Assembly: GCA_902796595.1 (NCBI GenBank)
Contig: CADBPM010000023.1
Location: 1-32,097, forward strand
Length of the DNA: 32,097 bases
Source of the DNA: an uncultured Lachnospiraceae bacterium
GTDB lineage: Bacteria > Bacillota > Clostridia > Lachnospirales > Lachnospiraceae
Reading direction: 5' to 3'
The notes under the pieces are model-generated. The model made no database searches and was not told where the DNA came from. It was given only the letters and a program-made list of their open reading frames with translations. Positions 1-9,326 of the stretch are shown here, in pieces. The position numbers and the translations under genes were made by a program. The first letter of the stretch is position 1; the number at the start of each line of letters is the position of its first letter.

Positions 1-88
1 CCCTTAGAGAGTATGAGGTTGATAGGTCAGTGATGTAAGCAGAGTAATCTGTGTGTCTTCTGATACTAATAGGTCGAGGGCTTGTTCC
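1..88 (+). rRNA. 23S ribosomal RNA, 3' end (partial)
   Basis: The window opens inside the last domain of 23S rRNA. The stretch ending in ACTAATAGGTCGAGGGCTTG is the conserved 3' terminus of bacterial 23S rRNA. The exact end, near base 88, is estimated from the family pattern, and the 5' part lies outside the window. No 5S rRNA follows before the tRNA genes, so any 5S gene of this operon must be elsewhere. Confidence 0.93.
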
Positions 89-160
89 AAATGAATTAAT
101 TTGGTTGACATTTCTGGAACAGAGTGTTATTATAGCATTGTTTTAAATCGTAGCAGTTAT

Positions 161-232
161 TCCTCAATAGCTCAATGGTAGAGCGCACGGCTGTTAACCG
201 TGATGTTGTAGGTTCGAGCCCTACTTGGGGAG
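161..232 (+). tRNA. tRNA-Asn (anticodon GTT)
   Basis: A complete cloverleaf can be drawn. The acceptor stem TCCTCAA pairs with TTGGGGA and is followed by discriminator G at 232. The anticodon loop has GTT at 193-195 and the T-arm has GGTTCGAGCC. CCA is not encoded. It lies 70 bases downstream of the 23S gene with no promoter of its own visible, so it is probably processed from the rRNA transcript. Confidence 0.96.
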
Positions 233-252
233 TTTTTTTTATAATAGTATAT

Positions 253-323
253 GGCGACATAGCCAAGTGGTAAGGCGTGGGTCTGCAACACCCTGATCAG
301 CGGTTCGAATCCGCTTGTCGCCT
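253..323 (+). tRNA. tRNA-Cys (anticodon GCA)
   Basis: The acceptor stem GGCGACA pairs with TGTCGCC, and the discriminator is T at 323, as usual for tRNA-Cys. The anticodon GCA is at 285-287. CCA is not encoded. It is 20 bases after tRNA-Asn and directly before a terminator, so it is the last gene of the rRNA-tRNA transcript. Confidence 0.96.
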
Positions 324-333
324 CTACATTTTG

Positions 334-359
334 GGCACACTGTTAGGTGTGCCTTTTTT
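334..359 (+). terminator. Rho-independent terminator of the rRNA-tRNA operon
   Basis: A 7-base-pair stem (GGCACAC at 334-340 with GTGTGCC at 347-353) is followed by six T, with a second T-run a few bases later. Its place right after tRNA-Cys fits termination of the rRNA operon. Confidence 0.9.
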
Positions 360-412
360 GTGTGTTTTTTTGCGCTGCACCATATATTGTCGCTCTCGCG
401 ATGGCAGACAAG

Positions 413-445
413 AGTGTATTACCGGACTTTGTCCGGTAATACACT
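413..445. repeat. Perfect 15-bp hairpin (inverted repeat) in the leader region before cellobiose phosphorylase
   Basis: Bases 413-427 (AGTGTATTACCGGAC) are perfectly complementary to 431-445, with a TTT loop. There is no T-tract after it, so it is not a normal intrinsic terminator. It could be an operator, an RNA hairpin or a palindromic repeat. The rest of 360-635 shows no other gene that I can support. Confidence 0.7.
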
Positions 446-635
446 AAATAAATGTCATAGATTTATTATTTACGGAGGATATATACAATTATAGCGTTGC
501 CAATGATGAATTTATCAGCTAAAATAGGATGGTCATTGGGTGTTTTTATGATATATTTTCTTCGGCTTGGAAAATAATCAGAATACACCGACTATTTTTG
601 ATGATCATACCATTTTATAAGAGAGGAGAATTTTC

Positions 636-3212
636 ATGAAGTTCGGACATTTTGATGATAATTCACGAGAATATGTTATTGAAACACCGAAAACTCCACT
701 TCCTTGGATAAATTATCTTGGGAGTGAGAATTTCTTTAGTTTGAGAAGTAATACAGGCGGCGGATATAGTTTTTATAAGGATGCCAAGCTTTTAAGGCTT
801 ACCAGATATCGTTATAACAATTATCCTATTGATACTGACGGTCATTATTTCTACATAAAAGATGAAGATACCGTCTGGAATCCAGGCTGGCAGCCTGTAA
901 GAACTGATCTGGATTCGTATGAGTGCAGGCATGGTCTTGGCTATACTGTAATTACAGGAAAGAAGAACGGAGTTACTGCTAAGGAGGAGATACTTGTACC
1001 AGTTCACGATAATGCTGAGCTTACAAGAATAACTCTTACAAATGATTCAGATAAAGTTAAGGAGCTTGACCTTTATAGCTATGTAGAATTTTGTCTTTGG
1101 AATGCAGAAGATGATATGAGCAATTTCCAGAGGAACTTTTCTACAGGCGAAATAGAGTATGAGGATGGAGTTATCTATCATAAGACTGAGTATCGTGAGA
1201 GACGTAATCATTATGCTGTTTTTGCAGTAAACAGCAGGATTGATGGATTTGATACCAGCAGAGACGTATTCTGTGGTGCATATCATGGTGATGAAGCACC
1301 GGAGATGGTCATGGGTGGCAAGAGCGGCAATTCAATTGCTCATGGTTGGGCACCTGTAGGCTCACATCATATTAAACTCACATTACAGCCGGGAGAAAGT
1401 AGGGATTATATATTTATCCTCGGTTACTGCGAAAATCCTAAAGAGGATAAGTTTATTAAAAATACAGAGTATTCCTCTAAGGAAGAAGCATATAAGGCTT
1501 ATAAGGCTGAGAGAAGTAATGCAGTATTTACTGCCGACAAGCTTTACGGAAAAACTTATGTAAGTACACTTACAGACCTCTATACGGGCGGTATTTTGAA
1601 TAAAAAGTCTGCTAAGGAGCTTATCAGTAAATACCAGACAGATGAAGCCTTTGATGCTGCAATGAAGGAACTTCGCGATTACTGGGATGATCTTCTTTCA
1701 ACAATGCATGTATCATCCGGTGACGAAAAGCTTGATCGTATGGTAAATATATGGAACCAATATCAGTGCATGGTTACCTTTAATATGAGCAGATCTGCAA
1801 GCTATTATGAAAGCGGACTTGGTAGAGGAATGGGCTTTAGAGATTCCTGTCAGGATCTTCTTGGATTTGTTCATCTTATTCCTGAACGTGCAAGGGAAAG
1901 GATAATAGATATTGCAAGCACGCAGCTTGCCGACGGAAGTGCTTATCATCAGTATCAGCCTCTTACAAAGCGTGGAAATGCAGCTATCGGCGGAGGCTTC
2001 CATGATGATCCGCTTTGGCTTATCGCCGCTGTCGCTGCCTATATCAGAGAGACAGGAGACTATGATATTCTTAACGTATCTACTCCTTTTGATAATGACG
2101 AGAGCACAGCAGAACCTTTAATGGAGCACTTAAGAAGAAGTTTTAATTATATAAAGAACGAGAAAGGACCACATGGTCTTCCTCTTATCGGACGTGCAGA
2201 TTGGAACGATTGTCTTAATCTCAACTGTTTCTCGGATACACCGGGGGAAAGCTTCCAGACTACAGGACCTGATGAGGGACCTGTTGCGGAAAGTGTATTT
2301 ATTGCCGGCATGTATGTTAAGTATGGTAACGAATATGCGGAGATATGCGAGCATACAGGTTTAAATGATGAAGCCGTCGAAGTAAGAAAAGAAACAAAGA
2401 AGATGTCAGATACCATTCTTTCTGCCGGATGGGATGGTGAATGGTTTATAAGAGCGTTTGATGCCAATGGTGATCCTGTTGGAAGCAGTAAGGATGATGA
2501 AGGAAAGATCTTTATTGAATCACAGGGTATGTGTGTTATGGCAGGCGTTGGTACGGACAGGAACGATGAAAATTGCCCTGCAGCAAGGTCTATGAGAAGC
2601 GTTGAAAAGTACCTTGATTCAGAAAGAGGTGTTATGCTTCATCAGCCTGCTTATACATCTTACAGACTCAATCTTGGTGAAATAAGCTCATATCCGCCTG
2701 GATACAAGGAGAACGCAGGAATTTTCTGCCACAATAATCCTTGGATAAGCATTGCTGAGACAAGACTTGGACATGGCAACAGAGCATTTGACATATATAA
2801 GAAGACCTGCCCTGCTTATGTTGAGGATATAAGTGAGATACATAGAACAGAGCCTTATGTATATTGTCAGATGGTTGCGGGCATGGATGCTGCAACTCCG
2901 GGCGAAGGTAAGAACAGTTGGCTCACAGGTACAGCCGCATGGACATTCTTCAATGTAAGCCAGTATATATTAGGCATTCGTCCTGCATTTGACGGCCTTG
3001 TACTTGATCCATGTTTAAGAAGTGATCTTCTGAAAATCACATGTCAGAGAAAATTCCGCGGAGTTACTTACGACATTGTGATAGATAATGCAGAGGGACA
3101 TGAAAGTGGAGTAAAAGAACTTATCATAGATGGCAATTCAGTTAAAGGAAACCTTATACCTTACAGAAAAGAGGATATAGGAAAAACTGTTCACGTTATG
3201 GTAAGGATATGA
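636..3212 (+). CDS. cbpA: Cellobiose phosphorylase, glycoside hydrolase family 94
   Basis: Cytosolic enzyme expected to split cellobiose with phosphate into glucose 1-phosphate and glucose, saving ATP in cellulose degradation. The sequence follows the Clostridium thermocellum enzyme throughout, including the N-terminal FGHFDD, PWINYLG and YSFYKDAKL, the [11 protein letters not shown] segment and [20 protein letters not shown] in the middle. [15 protein letters not shown] (residues 519-533) carries the probable general acid Asp525, and the C-terminal [16 protein letters not shown] is also present. At 858 residues it is some 40 longer than the typical family member; the extra length lies around residues 290-335. 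There is no signal peptide. The start is supported by AGAGGAGAA ten bases upstream. It stands alone between two terminators, with no transporter beside it. Activity on another beta-linked disaccharide cannot be excluded, but the similarity is strongest to cellobiose enzymes. Confidence 0.93.
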   Translation: MKFGHFDDNSREYVIETPKTPLPWINYLGSENFFSLRSNTGGGYSFYKDAKLLRLTRYRYNNYPIDTDGHYFYIKDEDTVWNPGWQPVRTDLDSYECRHGLGYTVITGKKNGVTAKEEILVPVHDNAELTRITLTNDSDKVKELDLYSYVEFCLWNAEDDMSNFQRNFSTGEIEYEDGVIYHKTEYRERRNHYAVFAVNSRIDGFDTSRDVFCGAYHGDEAPEMVMGGKSGNSIAHGWAPVGSHHIKLTLQPGESRDYIFILGYCENPKEDKFIKNTEYSSKEEAYKAYKAERSNAVFTADKLYGKTYVSTLTDLYTGGILNKKSAKELISKYQTDEAFDAAMKELRDYWDDLLSTMHVSSGDEKLDRMVNIWNQYQCMVTFNMSRSASYYESGLGRGMGFRDSCQDLLGFVHLIPERARERIIDIASTQLADGSAYHQYQPLTKRGNAAIGGGFHDDPLWLIAAVAAYIRETGDYDILNVSTPFDNDESTAEPLMEHLRRSFNYIKNEKGPHGLPLIGRADWNDCLNLNCFSDTPGESFQTTGPDEGPVAESVFIAGMYVKYGNEYAEICEHTGLNDEAVEVRKETKKMSDTILSAGWDGEWFIRAFDANGDPVGSSKDDEGKIFIESQGMCVMAGVGTDRNDENCPAARSMRSVEKYLDSERGVMLHQPAYTSYRLNLGEISSYPPGYKENAGIFCHNNPWISIAETRLGHGNRAFDIYKKTCPAYVEDISEIHRTEPYVYCQMVAGMDAATPGEGKNSWLTGTAAWTFFNVSQYILGIRPAFDGLVLDPCLRSDLLKITCQRKFRGVTYDIVIDNAEGHESGVKELIIDGNSVKGNLIPYRKEDIGKTVHVMVRI

Positions 3213-3238
3213 TACAAGGGTTATAGAATATAAAGATA

Positions 3239-3266
3239 AAAGAGGATGGGAGACCATCCTCTTTTT
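3239..3266 (+). terminator. Rho-independent terminator after cellobiose phosphorylase
   Basis: An 11-base-pair stem (3239-3249 with 3254-3264) with a GAGA loop leads into a T-run ending at 3266, 27 bases after the stop codon. Confidence 0.93.
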
Positions 3267-3335
3267 AGTCCAAAATCCTTAGCTAGGGCCGGTATTAGTT
3301 GCATCTCATTTAAAAAAATTTACATAAATCCTTAA

Positions 3336-3364
3336 TTGTTTGTTTTGCAGTGTTGCATTATAAG
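3336..3364 (+). promoter_or_regulatory. Possible sigma-A promoter of the HD-GYP/ABC operon
   Basis: TTGTTT at 3336-3341 and TATAAG at 3359-3364 are separated by 17 bases, giving a leader of about 100 bases before the HD-GYP start. The -35 box is only a partial match, so this is a proposal. Confidence 0.4.
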
Positions 3365-3472
3365 CTTAAAGCGGTTAAAATAATGTTTATGTGTCAGTTA
3401 TCAAAATATAAATGTTTTTACTTCAGGTAACAAAAGTTATACATAATTCTATACCAGAAACAGGGGAATTTT

Positions 3473-4549
3473 ATGTCCAGAAAATTAACGAGAGATCTGA
3501 TTCCAGGGATGGTTTTGGATGAGGATGTATATAGTTCCAATGATATTCTTATAGTATCAAGGGGAACAGTGCTTGATGATAAAATAATCACAGCACTTTC
3601 TTTTCATACTATTCAATCAGTTAAGATTACAGATGAAACGGATAATATACAGCCACCTTCACAGGAGGAGATAGAGACCACTTATTCTCAGAAAATAAGA
3701 AGAAGTGTCGAATTTAAAGTTTTTGAGAAGAAGTTCGAGCAGTCAGTTGGAAGTCTTAAGAGAAATCTTTCGGATGTTGTTGCCAAGAGCAATATAAATC
3801 TGAATGAATTATATGTTGAGCCTGCAAGGCTTGTGGCTACAATACCATCAGGTATACACATGTTTGATATGCTGCATAACATGCGACTGTTTGATGACCC
3901 TACTTATGTGCACAGTCTGAATGTATCCCTTATCTGTAACGTATTCGGACGCTGGCTCAATCTTCCTTATCAGGAAGTTAAAACACTGACGCTTTGCGGA
4001 CTTATGCATGATATCGGTAAGATGAAAGTTCCTAATCAGATAGTCGGTAAGCCTTCAAAACTGACAGAAGAAGAATTCAAGATAATTAAGAGACATACTC
4101 TTGAAGGATACTATCTGTTAAAGGATATGGATATTGACGAGCATATTAAAATGACAGCGCTTATGCATCATGAAAAATGTGACGGTTCGGGATATCCTTC
4201 AAGGCTGACAACAGAACAGATAGACCAGTATGCAAGGGTAGTAGCCATTGCAGATGTGTATGACGCAATGACAAGTGCCAGAGTATATAGAGGACCTATA
4301 TGCCCGTTTAAGGTAATAGAAATTTTTCAAAAAGAGGGACTTTCAAAGTATGATCCTAAATATCTCTTAACGTTCTTAGAGTATATTACGGATACATATA
4401 TGAACAATAATGTGGAGCTTTCTGATGGCAGAAAGGGGAAGATCGTTCTGATCAATAAACTTGATCTTGCGAGACCGTTAGTAAAGCTTCCTGATGGTTA
4501 TGTTGATCTTTATGAGGAAAGAGACATTAGTATAGAGAAGATAATTTAA
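3473..4549 (+). CDS. HD-GYP domain protein, probable cyclic dinucleotide phosphodiesterase
   Basis: The C-terminal half is an HD-GYP domain, a family that hydrolyses cyclic di-GMP or related dinucleotides using a metal centre. The HD pair is His179-Asp180 in LCGLMHDIGKMKVP. The second motif HHEKCDGSGYP spans residues 232-242, so the GYP signature is complete. Before it, VVAIADVYDAMTS (from about residue 255) is also family-typical. The N-terminal 110 residues resemble the short leader domain seen in many clostridial HD-GYP proteins, and no transmembrane segment or receiver domain is visible. GGGGAA precedes the ATG. The following ABC transporter gene begins one base after the stop, so they are cotranscribed. 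Whether it acts on c-di-GMP or regulates the exporter cannot be read from the sequence. Confidence 0.88.
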   Translation: MSRKLTRDLIPGMVLDEDVYSSNDILIVSRGTVLDDKIITALSFHTIQSVKITDETDNIQPPSQEEIETTYSQKIRRSVEFKVFEKKFEQSVGSLKRNLSDVVAKSNINLNELYVEPARLVATIPSGIHMFDMLHNMRLFDDPTYVHSLNVSLICNVFGRWLNLPYQEVKTLTLCGLMHDIGKMKVPNQIVGKPSKLTEEEFKIIKRHTLEGYYLLKDMDIDEHIKMTALMHHEKCDGSGYPSRLTTEQIDQYARVVAIADVYDAMTSARVYRGPICPFKVIEIFQKEGLSKYDPKYLLTFLEYITDTYMNNNVELSDGRKGKIVLINKLDLARPLVKLPDGYVDLYEERDISIEKII

Positions 4550-4550
4550 T

Positions 4551-6401
4551 ATGAATATGAATGAAAAAGTTTATAAAACCAAGGGGGAATTACTGCTCTT
4601 TTTTATGAAGGGGAGTAAACGATATTTTATCGGAAGCACTATATTCATAGTGTTCCTCACATTTTTAAATCTTGTAAATCCAAAGATAGTAAGTTTTACA
4701 GTTGATTCAGTGATCAATGATAAGGAAACAGATCTTTCACAGAAGTTATTTCCTCTGCTTGAAAAATTTTTTCCTGCCTCTGTGGGAACACCGAGGGCAT
4801 ACCTTACGGAACACTTATATCTTATAGCAATTGCAGTAGTAGCAGTGGCACTGGTAGCGTGTATCTGCCGCTATTGTTCTGCGATACTAAATACAAAGGG
4901 TGCAGAAATGCTTGTTATGACTATAAGAAATAAGGTTTTTTCCCACATTGAAAATCTTCCTTTTTCATGGTATATGGAAAATAAGACAGGCGATATAATA
5001 CAGAGATGTACTTCGGATGTTGAAACTGTAAAAAGATTTCTTTCAGACCAGCTTACGAACATGATAAGAATAATAATCCTTATCATAAGTTCTATTACTT
5101 TTATGCTTGGAATGAATGTAAAACTTACCTTGTTTGCATCTGCATTTTTACCTGTTGTGTTTTTCTTTTCGTTATTTTTCCATGGAAAATTTTCAAAGAG
5201 ATTCAAAGAGGCTGACGAACAGGAAGGTATACTTTCTTCTATTGCACAGGAAAACCTCACAGGCGTAAGAGTAGTTCGTGCATTTGGTCGCGAAAGGTAT
5301 GAGCTGGAGCGTTTTAACAAGCAGAATGAGCATTATTATAAAGTGTGGTCGAAGATCAACCTTATGCTGTCTGTTTTTTGGACTTCAAATGACTTTTTTT
5401 CAGGTCTGCAGGTGCTTACTGTAGTTGCGCTTGGAGCATATTATGCGGTGCAGGGAAGCCTGACTGCCGGCGAATATATTGCATTTATTTCCTATAATGC
5501 CATGCTTGTCTGGCCTGTCCGCATGCTTGGAAGAATGGTCAATCAGATGAGTAAGGCCGGTATTGCCATAGACAGGATTGCGTACATAATGAACTCTCCT
5601 GCGGAAAGTGATGTATCCAATGCGCTGATGCCTCCGATTGACAGAGATATTGAATTTTCACATGTTTCTTTCAGCTATGAGGGCAGTACAGAAAAAGTGC
5701 TTGATGATGTTTCATTCAAGATAAAAGCAGGAACAACATTGGGTGTGCTTGGCTCTACTGGTTCGGGCAAGTCTACTCTTATGTATTTACTTACCAGACT
5801 TTATGAAATCGCACCTGATTGTGGCGATATAACGATAGGCGGAGTCAATATAAAGCAGATAAAGGCTTCGTGGCTTCGTAAAAATATCGGTATCGTGCTT
5901 CAGGAACCATATCTCTTTTCAAGGACACTTGGGGAAAATATAAGTATCGGTATGGATAAGGCAACAGACAGGGATGTCAGAGATGCTGCAAGAACAGCCA
6001 GCCTTTTGGATACAGTAGAGGGATTTGCCAAGGGGTTTGACACCTTTGTAGGAGAGAGGGGAGTGACTCTTTCCGGTGGACAGAAACAGAGGGCGGCAAT
6101 TGCCCAGATGATAATTCACGATACCCCTGTAATGATATTTGATGATTCTCTTTCTGCAGTAGATACTGAAACTGATGCAAAGATAAGGGAGGCACTCAGA
6201 GAAAAATCAGGTAAAGCTACAGTGATAATCATCGCACATAGAATTACTACTCTTATGGATGCTGATGATATTATCGTGCTCGACAGAGGAAAAGTTGAAG
6301 AAGAGGGAACTCATGAGAAGTTGCTTAAGAAAGACGGCATATATAAGAGGATTTATGACATCCAGACTGCCGGAGGTCTTGATAAAGAAGAGGAGATGTA
6401 A
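4551..6401 (+). CDS. Heterodimeric ABC exporter, subunit 1 (degenerate catalytic Walker B)
   Basis: Type IV ABC exporter half: six-helix membrane domain (about residues 20-330) followed by an ATPase domain. Walker A is GSTGSGKST at 401-409 and the signature LSGGQ at 507-511 is canonical. In Walker B (MIFDDSLSAVD) the catalytic glutamate position is Asp532. An Asp there is the hallmark of the non-hydrolysing site in heterodimeric exporters such as LmrCD, BmrCD and TM287/288. The partner gene overlaps it by one base (TAATG) and has complementary features, so the pair forms one transporter. No clear ribosome binding site precedes the ATG, one base after the HD-GYP stop, suggesting translational coupling; a second ATG lies two codons inside. 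Substrate unknown: multidrug or peptide export are both possible. Confidence 0.92.
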   Translation: MNMNEKVYKTKGELLLFFMKGSKRYFIGSTIFIVFLTFLNLVNPKIVSFTVDSVINDKETDLSQKLFPLLEKFFPASVGTPRAYLTEHLYLIAIAVVAVALVACICRYCSAILNTKGAEMLVMTIRNKVFSHIENLPFSWYMENKTGDIIQRCTSDVETVKRFLSDQLTNMIRIIILIISSITFMLGMNVKLTLFASAFLPVVFFFSLFFHGKFSKRFKEADEQEGILSSIAQENLTGVRVVRAFGRERYELERFNKQNEHYYKVWSKINLMLSVFWTSNDFFSGLQVLTVVALGAYYAVQGSLTAGEYIAFISYNAMLVWPVRMLGRMVNQMSKAGIAIDRIAYIMNSPAESDVSNALMPPIDRDIEFSHVSFSYEGSTEKVLDDVSFKIKAGTTLGVLGSTGSGKSTLMYLLTRLYEIAPDCGDITIGGVNIKQIKASWLRKNIGIVLQEPYLFSRTLGENISIGMDKATDRDVRDAARTASLLDTVEGFAKGFDTFVGERGVTLSGGQKQRAAIAQMIIHDTPVMIFDDSLSAVDTETDAKIREALREKSGKATVIIIAHRITTLMDADDIIVLDRGKVEEEGTHEKLLKKDGIYKRIYDIQTAGGLDKEEEM

Positions 6402-8236
6402 TGGAAGAAGAAAATGAGTATGTATCATTGCCATTTTTTGGCATACCGAAGATACTGCCTTATATAAAGAAGTATACATGGAGTATTGTTGCGATGCTCA
6501 TTGCAGTATTGCTTGGCTCCGCAATGGATATTATCTTCCCGCTGTTTAATAGGTATGCGATTGATAATTTTATCGGCAAGGGTACTGTGAAGGGACTGGG
6601 AGTTTTTGTTCTGCTCTATGTCCTTGCCCTTTTAGTTCAGAATGCGGGGAATTTTGTGTCGGCGTATCTTTCTGCGAGAAATGAAATAGCAGTTGACAGG
6701 GATATGAGAAATTATAGCTTTGCTCACTTACAGACCTTGTCGTTTTCTTATTTTAACCAGAATAATGTAGGTTACATTCATGCAAGAGTAATGAGTGATA
6801 CAGGAAGGATAGGAGAGATCGTTTCATGGAATCTTCTTGATCTTTCATGGAATACTCTTTATGTTGTTGGTGTTTATGTGGTAATGTTTTCTATAAATGT
6901 AAAACTTACCCTGTTTGTTTCGGTACTTGTGCCTATATCACTTGCTCTGTTTGCTTTTTTTGAAAAAAAGCTTGTTTTTCTCAACAGAAAGCAGAGAACC
7001 CTCAATTCAAAGATTACCGGTGATTTTAATGAAGGGATTACAGGTGCTAAGACCATAAAGACACTTGTTGTCGAAGAAACCATAAACAACGATTTTATGA
7101 AAGACACTGATGATATGAGAAGGCTTACAGTGCATACCACTCATTTTTCTGCATTGTTTTCTGCAACAATATCACTTATTTCTGCAGTTGCGCTTTCGCT
7201 TGTCCTGTGGCAGGGAGGACACCTTACGATGGATGGTGTTATGATGATCGGTACTCTGTCAGTTTTTATGAGCTATGCCCAAGGGATAATGGACCCTATA
7301 CAGCAGATAGTAGGAGATATTTCATATCTTATTCAGTGTCAGGTAAATATTGAGCGTTTTACAAACCTTATGAATACAGAGTCTGATGTGGCGGACAGTC
7401 CTGAGGTTGTAGAAAAATATGGAGATACATTTAACCCTAAAAAAGAGAACTGGGAGTCTCTTAAGGGTAATGTTGAATTTAAGGATGTGTCATTTAAGTA
7501 TCCGGATGGCGATGAAATGGTGCTGTCTCATTTCAACCTGAAGGTACCGGAAGGAACCAATGTGGCAATAGTAGGTGAAACTGGTGCGGGAAAATCTACC
7601 CTTGTCAATCTCGTCTGCCGCTTCTTTGAACCGGTAGAGGGAGAGGTTCTTATCGATGGTAGAAATGCAAAGGAACGCAGCCAGCTCTGGCTTCACAGCA
7701 ATATAGGTTATGTGCTTCAGACACCGCATCTTTTTTCCGGTACTGTGCGGGAAAATCTTAAATATGGAAATCCTGATGCGAGTGACGAAGAGATCATGCA
7801 GGCGATAAGGCTTGTGGATGCCGAGTCTGTTATAGAAAAGATGGATAAGGGGCTTGATTCCGAGGTCGGTGAGGGCGGAGACCTTCTTTCGACAGGAGAA
7901 AAGCAGCTTCTTTCTTTTGCAAGAGCGATACTTGCAGACCCTCGTATTCTTGTGCTTGATGAGGCTACATCTTCTATTGATACTGTTACAGAAAAACGTA
8001 TACAGGATGCGATAGGAAAGGTTATAAAGGGGAGAACTTCCTTTATGATAGCCCACAGACTTTCTACAGTAGTTGACGCGGATGTTATACTTGTAGTTAG
8101 AGATGGTAAAATCATTGAGCAGGGAAAACATGCTGAGCTTATGAAGAAGAAGGGCTATTATTATGAGCTCTTTACAAGACAGTTCCAGGATTCTGCTACT
8201 GAAAAGGCTTACAGTGATTCTCCTGCACTACAGTAA
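6401..8236 (+). CDS. Heterodimeric ABC exporter, subunit 2 (degenerate signature motif)
   Basis: Second exporter half, with six membrane helices (about residues 20-320) then an ATPase domain. Walker A is GETGAGKST at 392-400. Walker B LVLDEATSSID has the intact catalytic pair Asp520-Glu521. The signature motif is degenerate: STGEKQ at 497-502 replaces LSGGQ. This is exactly complementary to subunit 1. The working ATP site is built from this subunit's Walker motifs plus the partner's LSGGQ, while the other site has Asp532 and STGEKQ. The start shares one base with the partner's stop. The final 20 residues are polar and variable. The GDPD gene follows 18 bases later. Confidence 0.92.
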   Translation: MEEENEYVSLPFFGIPKILPYIKKYTWSIVAMLIAVLLGSAMDIIFPLFNRYAIDNFIGKGTVKGLGVFVLLYVLALLVQNAGNFVSAYLSARNEIAVDRDMRNYSFAHLQTLSFSYFNQNNVGYIHARVMSDTGRIGEIVSWNLLDLSWNTLYVVGVYVVMFSINVKLTLFVSVLVPISLALFAFFEKKLVFLNRKQRTLNSKITGDFNEGITGAKTIKTLVVEETINNDFMKDTDDMRRLTVHTTHFSALFSATISLISAVALSLVLWQGGHLTMDGVMMIGTLSVFMSYAQGIMDPIQQIVGDISYLIQCQVNIERFTNLMNTESDVADSPEVVEKYGDTFNPKKENWESLKGNVEFKDVSFKYPDGDEMVLSHFNLKVPEGTNVAIVGETGAGKSTLVNLVCRFFEPVEGEVLIDGRNAKERSQLWLHSNIGYVLQTPHLFSGTVRENLKYGNPDASDEEIMQAIRLVDAESVIEKMDKGLDSEVGEGGDLLSTGEKQLLSFARAILADPRILVLDEATSSIDTVTEKRIQDAIGKVIKGRTSFMIAHRLSTVVDADVILVVRDGKIIEQGKHAELMKKKGYYYELFTRQFQDSATEKAYSDSPALQ

Positions 8237-8254
8237 AACAGGAAGTGTTATTTT

Positions 8255-9103
8255 ATGAACAGAACAGGTTATACAAGAGGCGGTATTTACACAGGAATCG
8301 GTATTGCAGCTGCTTTTCTTCTTGCTATCATGCCAAGAGTCAAGAAAAGAGATAAGATAAGCATGTTTAAAGGTTGCAATTTTGCTCACAGAGGACTTTT
8401 TCAAAATGAAGGCGAGGCTCCAGAAAACTCACTGCCGGCTTTCAAAAAGGCGGTAGAAGAGGGTTTTGCAATCGAGCTTGATGTGCAGCTTACAAGTGAC
8501 AAGGTTCCCGTAGTCATACATGATTTTGACCTTAAGCGTGCATGCGGAGCCGATGTAAAGGTAAAGGATCTCACAATTGATGAACTTAGAAGCTGTTACA
8601 GGCTTTTTGAAAGCGAGGAAAAAGTGCCGACACTTGCAGAAGTCCTCGAACTTGTGGATGGAAGAGTGCCGCTTTTGGTTGAAATAAAGAGCATGAACCT
8701 TGACATGACCGTGTGCCGCAGGACATGCGAGCTATTGGATGCCTATAAGGGAGAATGGTGCGTGGAGTCCTTTAATCCAGCTGTGCTTTTCTGGTTCAGA
8801 TGGAAAAGACCGCATGTGATAAGAGGTCAGCTTTCAGATGATTTTGTAAAAGAGGGTATGGAAAAGCATAAATGGCTTATGAAGATGCACACCAATCTTG
8901 TAACCAATTTTGCTACGAAGCCTGATTTTATAGCTTATAATTATAAATATGCAAATTCACTCGGCTTTAAGTTGAACCGTATACTGTATGGAGTGCCTGC
9001 GTTTGCATGGACAGTTAAAAATGAAAAGCAGCAAAAGAGGGCAAAGAAGTATTTTGATACTATGATCTTTGACAGCTTTGTGCCTAAGCACAGAAGACAT
9101 TGA
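8255..9103 (+). CDS. Glycerophosphodiester phosphodiesterase family protein
   Basis: Predicted to hydrolyse glycerophosphodiesters to glycerol 3-phosphate and an alcohol. Family motifs are in order: His45-Arg46-Gly47, Glu57-Asn58-Ser59, the metal-binding Glu74-Leu-Asp76 in IELDVQ, His89-Asp90, and a later LVEIKS strand. The 282-residue length fits the bacterial GDPD family. An N-terminal hydrophobic stretch (about residues 10-25, rich in Gly, Ile and Ala) followed by Lys/Arg suggests a single membrane anchor with the enzyme probably on the cytoplasmic side. AGGAAG nine bases upstream supports the ATG. It is the last gene of the operon with the ABC exporter, hinting at lipid or envelope turnover, but that link is inference. 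Confidence 0.88.
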   Translation: MNRTGYTRGGIYTGIGIAAAFLLAIMPRVKKRDKISMFKGCNFAHRGLFQNEGEAPENSLPAFKKAVEEGFAIELDVQLTSDKVPVVIHDFDLKRACGADVKVKDLTIDELRSCYRLFESEEKVPTLAEVLELVDGRVPLLVEIKSMNLDMTVCRRTCELLDAYKGEWCVESFNPAVLFWFRWKRPHVIRGQLSDDFVKEGMEKHKWLMKMHTNLVTNFATKPDFIAYNYKYANSLGFKLNRILYGVPAFAWTVKNEKQQKRAKKYFDTMIFDSFVPKHRRH

Positions 9104-9198
9104 CCAGCCAGTATACGAAGTTTAAAGGACTTTCTATGAATTTTGCTTTTTATAGCATCTCTGATTTATAGATAAACGTGAAATATTTTAGAATATAC

Positions 9199-9227
9199 TT
9201 GACAATCAGCATATATGATAAAATAAT
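9199..9227 (+). promoter_or_regulatory. Promoter upstream of the MacB-like ABC transporter
   Basis: TTGACA at 9199-9204 and AATAAT at 9222-9227 are 17 bases apart. TAAAAT at 9219-9224 is a less well spaced alternative. The predicted start, near 9234, falls at the foot of the hairpin described next, so the transcript would begin with that structure. Confidence 0.55.
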
Positions 9228-9228
9228 T

Positions 9229-9275
9229 AAGTTACTAATTAGAAGCCTAATAGGTTCTATTTAGTAACTTTTTTT
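9229..9275 (+). terminator. Terminator or attenuator between the GDPD gene and the ABC transporter
   Basis: Outer arms 9229-9238 and 9261-9270 pair over 10 bases, and inner bases extend the stem after one mismatch. Seven T (9269-9275) close it. It ends the upstream operon. Because a promoter with consensus TTGACA sits directly before it and the ABC start is about 50 bases after it, it may also act as an attenuator for the transporter. Confidence 0.75.
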
Positions 9276-9326
9276 ATATGCGTGTTTTATATCGAAACAA
9301 CTACATTGAATGTTGAAGGGGTAATT

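Noticed and set aside
503..577. A 24-codon hydrophobic frame (MMNLSAKIGWSLGVFM...) before cellobiose phosphorylase
   Set aside because: GGAGG is about 25 bases upstream, too far, and nothing else supports translation.
7490..8131. A 213-codon minus-strand reading frame opposite the ABC exporter ATPase domain
   Set aside because: It is the shadow of a conserved gene, its product resembles no family, and no promoter or ribosome binding site is evident.
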